Shown piece by piece: positions 61,102 through 64,000 of a stretch of 64,000 nt of DNA (its first letter is position 1; the number at the start of each line of letters is the position of its first letter). The DNA is taken from contig CAZWWS010000004.1 in the NCBI GenBank assembly GCA_964637445.1, forward strand, positions 1 to 64,000, read 5' to 3'. Made by a program: the position numbers and the translations under genes. Below the pieces are notes generated by a model that worked only from the letters and a program-made list of their open reading frames with translations, had not been told where the DNA came from and made no database searches. This stretch comes from M3 sp964637445. GTDB taxonomy: Bacteria > Bacteroidota > Bacteroidia > Bacteroidales > Muribaculaceae.

Positions 61102-62682
61102 TCAGAATTCGCTTGTAAAATGGAATTTGATTTTTGGAAAATCGGATTGTGCCATTTGTAAAACATAGTTAGAATCAGCTAAGAAAACATCTCGCCCTTC
61201 TTTGTCTAATGCTAAGAATTGATGTTTGCGCTTTTTGAAAGCAGATAAAGCTTCAGCATCGTCGCTTTCAATCCAACATGCCTTATATAGAGAAATGGGT
61301 TCCCATCTTACAGTTGCACCATATTCGTGAAGCAATCGATATTGAATTACTTCAAATTGTAGCTGGCCGACTGTTCCAATGATTTTTCTGCCATTAAATT
61401 GATTGACGAATAGTTGTGCTACACCTTCATCCATGAGCTGTTGGATGCCTTTCTCAAGTTGTTTAGACTTCATCGGATCGGTGTTTTCGATATATTTGAA
61501 CATTTCTGGGGAGAAACTTGGTAATCCTTTGTAGTGGAGGTTTTCTCCCTCTGTTAATGTGTCGCCAATTTTGAAATTACCAGTGTCCGGAATGCCGACA
61601 ATGTCGCCGGGATAGGCTTCGTCTACGATATTTTTCTTCTGAGCCATAAATGCAGTTGGTGCAGCGAAGCGCATCATCTTGCCACTGCGAATATGCTTAT
61701 AGTTGGCATTTCGTTCAAATTTACCTGAACATACTTTTACGAATGCGATACAACTTCTATGGTTTGGATCCATGTTGGCATGTATCTTAAATACAAAACC
61801 GGAGAAAGCGTTTTCTATTGGTTTAACCTCTCGCTCTTCTGCGGTAGTTGCACGTGGTGATGGGGCTATTTTTACAAAACAATCAAGTAGCTCTTTTACT
61901 CCAAAGGTGTTTAATGCTGATCCGAAAAACACGGGAGCCATTTTCCCTAAAAGATATTCGTCTTTGTTAAATTCGGGATATACACCTTCGATTAGTTCCA
62001 AATCTTCTCGAAGTTTTGCGGCATCCTTTTCTCCGATAGTTTCGTCTATGCGAGAATCATTTATGTCTGAAATCTCTATGCGCTCTGAGACTTTTTGCTT
62101 ATTTGGTGTGAATAAGTCAAGAGATTCTTCATATATGTTATATACTCCCTTGAAGTGAGCACCAATATTTATAGGCCAACTAAGTGGGCGGACTCCAATT
62201 TTTAATTCTTGTTCTAATTCATCGAGTATTTCAAATGGGTCGCGTCCCTCTCGGTCTAATTTGTTCACGAAAATGATTACCGGGGTGTTGCGCATCCGGC
62301 ACACCTCCATGAGTTTTCGCGTCTGTTGCTCTACGCCTTTTGCTACGTCAACAACAATTATTACGCTATCAACGGCCGTCAGTGTTCGATACGTATCTTC
62401 GGCGAAATCTTGGTGACCGGGAGTGTCAAGGATGTTTATCTTGTAGTCGCCATAATTAAATCCCATCACGGATGTTGCCACAGAGATGCCACGCTGCTTT
62501 TCGATTTCCATCCAGTCGGAAGTTGCGGTCTTTTTTATCTTGTTGGATTTAACGGCACCGGCCACATGGATTGCTCCACCGAAAAGCAGAAGTTTCTCGG
62601 TTAAAGTCGTCTTGCCGGCATCCGGATGGCTTATGATCGCGAAAGTGCGACGCCTATTTGTTTCGTCAATTAGATTTGCCAC
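61102..62682 (-). CDS. prfC: Peptide chain release factor 3
   Basis: RF3 is a GTPase that recycles RF1 and RF2 from the ribosome after termination. The 526-residue product has the G1 motif SHPDAGKTTLTEK near residue 18, switch region TSVMGFNY, DTPGHQDF and NKLDRE. The EF-G-like domains II and III follow, and a C-terminal domain contains GTVGQLQFEVIQYRLLHEYG. Length is standard. It lies 15 bp downstream of rfbD on the same strand. Confidence 0.95.
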   Translation of the reverse strand: MANLIDETNRRRTFAIISHPDAGKTTLTEKLLLFGGAIHVAGAVKSNKIKKTATSDWMEIEKQRGISVATSVMGFNYGDYKINILDTPGHQDFAEDTYRTLTAVDSVIIVVDVAKGVEQQTRKLMEVCRMRNTPVIIFVNKLDREGRDPFEILDELEQELKIGVRPLSWPINIGAHFKGVYNIYEESLDLFTPNKQKVSERIEISDINDSRIDETIGEKDAAKLREDLELIEGVYPEFNKDEYLLGKMAPVFFGSALNTFGVKELLDCFVKIAPSPRATTAEEREVKPIENAFSGFVFKIHANMDPNHRSCIAFVKVCSGKFERNANYKHIRSGKMMRFAAPTAFMAQKKNIVDEAYPGDIVGIPDTGNFKIGDTLTEGENLHYKGLPSFSPEMFKYIENTDPMKSKQLEKGIQQLMDEGVAQLFVNQFNGRKIIGTVGQLQFEVIQYRLLHEYGATVRWEPISLYKACWIESDDAEALSAFKKRKHQFLALDKEGRDVFLADSNYVLQMAQSDFPKIKFHFTSEF

Positions 62683-62697
62683 TATAATAATTTTGAT

Positions 62698-63564
62698 TTA
62701 TTTGTTTTTGTTGTTAAGTAGATAGATGCATTTCTCCAAACTTTCTTCCCAATACGGTATCGCTATGCCGAATGTAGCCTTTATTTTGCTCTTGTCTAAT
62801 ATGCTATATGAAGGACGAGTTGCGGCAGTGGGATAATCTTCGGTTGTGATAGGAGATACCTGACAATTCTTTATACCACAAATGCGATGAATTGCTTTTG
62901 TGAAATCATACCATGAGCAAGCTCCTTCGTTTGAAAAATGATATATTCCGGCAATCCATTGGGGGGAGCGAAGTATCGTATATATCGCACGAGCTAAATC
63001 TGCAGCATAGGTCGGAGTGCCGATTTGATCACTGACTACATTGAGTGTAGGTAGTTCATGACCTAATCGGATCATTGTTTTTACGAAATTTTTTCCGTAA
63101 GGAGAATAAAGCCATGCGGTTCGTATGATGATACTATTTGGTGCCAAAGCAAGTAGAGCCGTCTCTCCTTGGCGTTTGGTTGTTCCATAATGAGATATTG
63201 GATTTACTTTGTCTGACTCTTTGTATGGGCGATGTGCTGTGCCGTCAAAGACATAGTCGGTCGAGATGTGTATAATCTTGGTCCCAAATGATTCCGCCGC
63301 AGAAGCAAGATTTCGTACTGCATCAATATTTATTGCAGCACACAATGCTTTGTCTTCTTCAGCTTTGTCGACAGCTGTATATGCTGCGCAATTTACTATG
63401 TGGGTAATCTCGTTTTGCTGAATGAAATCGCTCACTGATTTTGCATCAGTAATATCCAATTCTGCTACGTCAGTATATATTGATCTGCCTGGAAATTCTG
63501 TCTCTAAGATGTTTTTCATCTCAGTACCTAATTGTCCGTTAGATCCGGTGATAAGTATTTTCAT
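62698..63564 (-). CDS. rfbD: dTDP-4-dehydrorhamnose reductase
   Basis: RfbD (RmlD) carries out the last step in making dTDP-L-rhamnose, a donor for surface polysaccharides. The 288-residue short-chain dehydrogenase has the NAD(P)-binding GSNGQLGTEM, the HISTDYVFDGT segment and the catalytic Tyr-Lys pair in HYGTTKRQGE. The conserved IIRTAWLYSPYGKNFVKTM follows. Other rml genes are not in the window. It sits between DUF4924 and prfC, an order I recall from Bacteroides. Confidence 0.93.
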   Translation of the reverse strand: MKILITGSNGQLGTEMKNILETEFPGRSIYTDVAELDITDAKSVSDFIQQNEITHIVNCAAYTAVDKAEEDKALCAAINIDAVRNLASAAESFGTKIIHISTDYVFDGTAHRPYKESDKVNPISHYGTTKRQGETALLALAPNSIIIRTAWLYSPYGKNFVKTMIRLGHELPTLNVVSDQIGTPTYAADLARAIYTILRSPQWIAGIYHFSNEGACSWYDFTKAIHRICGIKNCQVSPITTEDYPTAATRPSYSILDKSKIKATFGIAIPYWEESLEKCIYLLNNKNK

Positions 63565-63583
63565 ATATTCATCTTTTATTCTG

Positions 63584-63591
63584 CAAAATTA
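63584..63591 (-). promoter_or_regulatory. Candidate -7 box for rfbD-prfC
   Basis: TAATTTTG on the minus strand, followed by CAG, lies 19 bp before the rfbD ATG. A -33 TTG at the right distance was not found. Confidence 0.45.
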
Positions 63592-63709
63592 GTGAAAAAC
63601 AATGAGAAGGCGCGTTTGGTTATATAAAAATTGGGTGGTAATTTTGAATTGCGTTGTACATTTAATGATTTATGCTTCGTCTAAATAGTTGAACTTTAGC
63701 CCATTAATG

Positions 63710-64000
63710 CTAATTGTCCTCTTGGAATAATCTATTTTCACTATCTAATTTGTAAAAGTGGGATAATAAAGCAAGAAAGTGTGATATTTGTTTGATTGCA
63801 ACTAATGTATCCGCCGATATATCTCCACCTCTAAGACGAAGTAAAAGGGTGCCATATAGGGCAGTTAAGCAAGTTTCTATTTCGCCAACTTTGTCATCGC
63901 CGGCTTTGGCGCGAAGTTCTACAATGAATGGCAATACTTTGTAATACTCTGTAGAATATTCTTGGTATTTGGGATCTTTTAGCAAAGTAAGGTGCAAATC
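63710..64000 (-). CDS. DUF4924-family protein, C-terminal part (cut by window edge)
   Basis: The 96 residues present form an all-helical protein with AKAGDDKVGEIETCLTALYGTLLLRLRG broken over two helices and an end KLDSENRLFQEDN. They match the C-terminal half of the DUF4924 family of Bacteroidota, which is about 180 residues long. The reading frame stays open to the window edge, so the true start lies outside. Function is unknown. Its place upstream of rfbD is conserved in relatives as I recall. Confidence 0.75.
   Translation of the reverse strand, partial: DLHLTLLKDPKYQEYSTEYYKVLPFIVELRAKAGDDKVGEIETCLTALYGTLLLRLRGGDISADTLVAIKQISHFLALLSHFYKLDSENRLFQEDN

Noticed and set aside
1..64000. tRNA, rRNA, tmRNA or CRISPR array
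   Set aside because: No cloverleaf-like sequences with CCA ends, no rRNA stretches and no regularly spaced direct repeats were noticed.

Overview
The window reads as chromosomal DNA of a Bacteroidota member, most likely order Bacteroidales. The evidence is direct: at least ten genes are preceded by the Bacteroidota promoter pattern (TTTG or TTG, a 19-20 bp spacer, then TAnnTTTG). Several genes are typical of the phylum: a Rpb6-type omega subunit, type B L31, a CBM20-bearing 4-alpha-glucanotransferase, DUF4835, DUF4924, a GldB-like lipoprotein and the dnaN-exonuclease-coaBC-DUF4835-recN-rlmB series. A family such as Muribaculaceae is possible but not shown. Base composition is AT-rich overall. 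The genes are mostly core, with one short accessory islet. There is one run of Ns (24140-24149) inside rpmE.

Layout. 1-3.2 kb: start of rpsO, then bamD-rpoZ (minus), PASTA protein and RluD-type pseudouridine synthase (plus). 3.3-8.2 kb: acyltransferase, membrane metallophosphoesterase, Tex, FolK-like. 8.2-13 kb (minus): GldB-like lipoprotein, aroE, YeiH-type permease, ComEC-like protein. 13-17.5 kb (plus): amidase, MlaD-type MCE protein, dnaA, a small conserved protein. 17.5-24 kb: nitroreductase, B12-dependent ribonucleotide reductase, malQ. 24-31 kb (minus): rpmE, then the dnaN operon. 31-42.7 kb (minus): M13 peptidase, ABC-F, a LuxR/hemerythrin-like pair with folate, protease and dCMP deaminase genes, desulfoferrodoxin, rmuC, PiT-DUF47. 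43-47.3 kb (plus): two-component system and a second, PhoU-fused PiT. 47.4-51 kb (minus): alpha/beta hydrolase, membrane MurF-like ligase, Ddl. 51.1-53.1 kb: AT-rich islet of broken genes. 53.3-59.5 kb: radA, TrmH-type methyltransferase, nfo, MFS transporter, pyrKD. 59.7-64 kb (minus): XRE regulator, an 818-bp non-coding stretch, prfC, rfbD, DUF4924.

Functional groupings: envelope building (BamD, PASTA, amidase, MlaD, Ddl/MurF-like), DNA replication and repair (DnaA, DnaN, RecN, RadA, Nfo, RmuC, ComEC-like, NrdJ), folate (FolK-like, formyl-THF cyclo-ligase), oxygen or iron stress (desulfoferrodoxin, degenerate RIC-like protein) and phosphate uptake around a two-component system.

The least ordinary parts are these. 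The islet at 51.1-53.1 kb holds a membrane-anchored pentapeptide-repeat protein with a nucleotide-hydrolase-like C-terminal domain, broken by one TGA. The RIC-like protein has apparently lost its iron ligands. The XRE gene has a perfect palindrome filling its promoter spacer. The Ddl/MurF-like/hydrolase module sits in unusually G+C-rich DNA. No tRNA, rRNA, CRISPR array or intact insertion sequence was seen.
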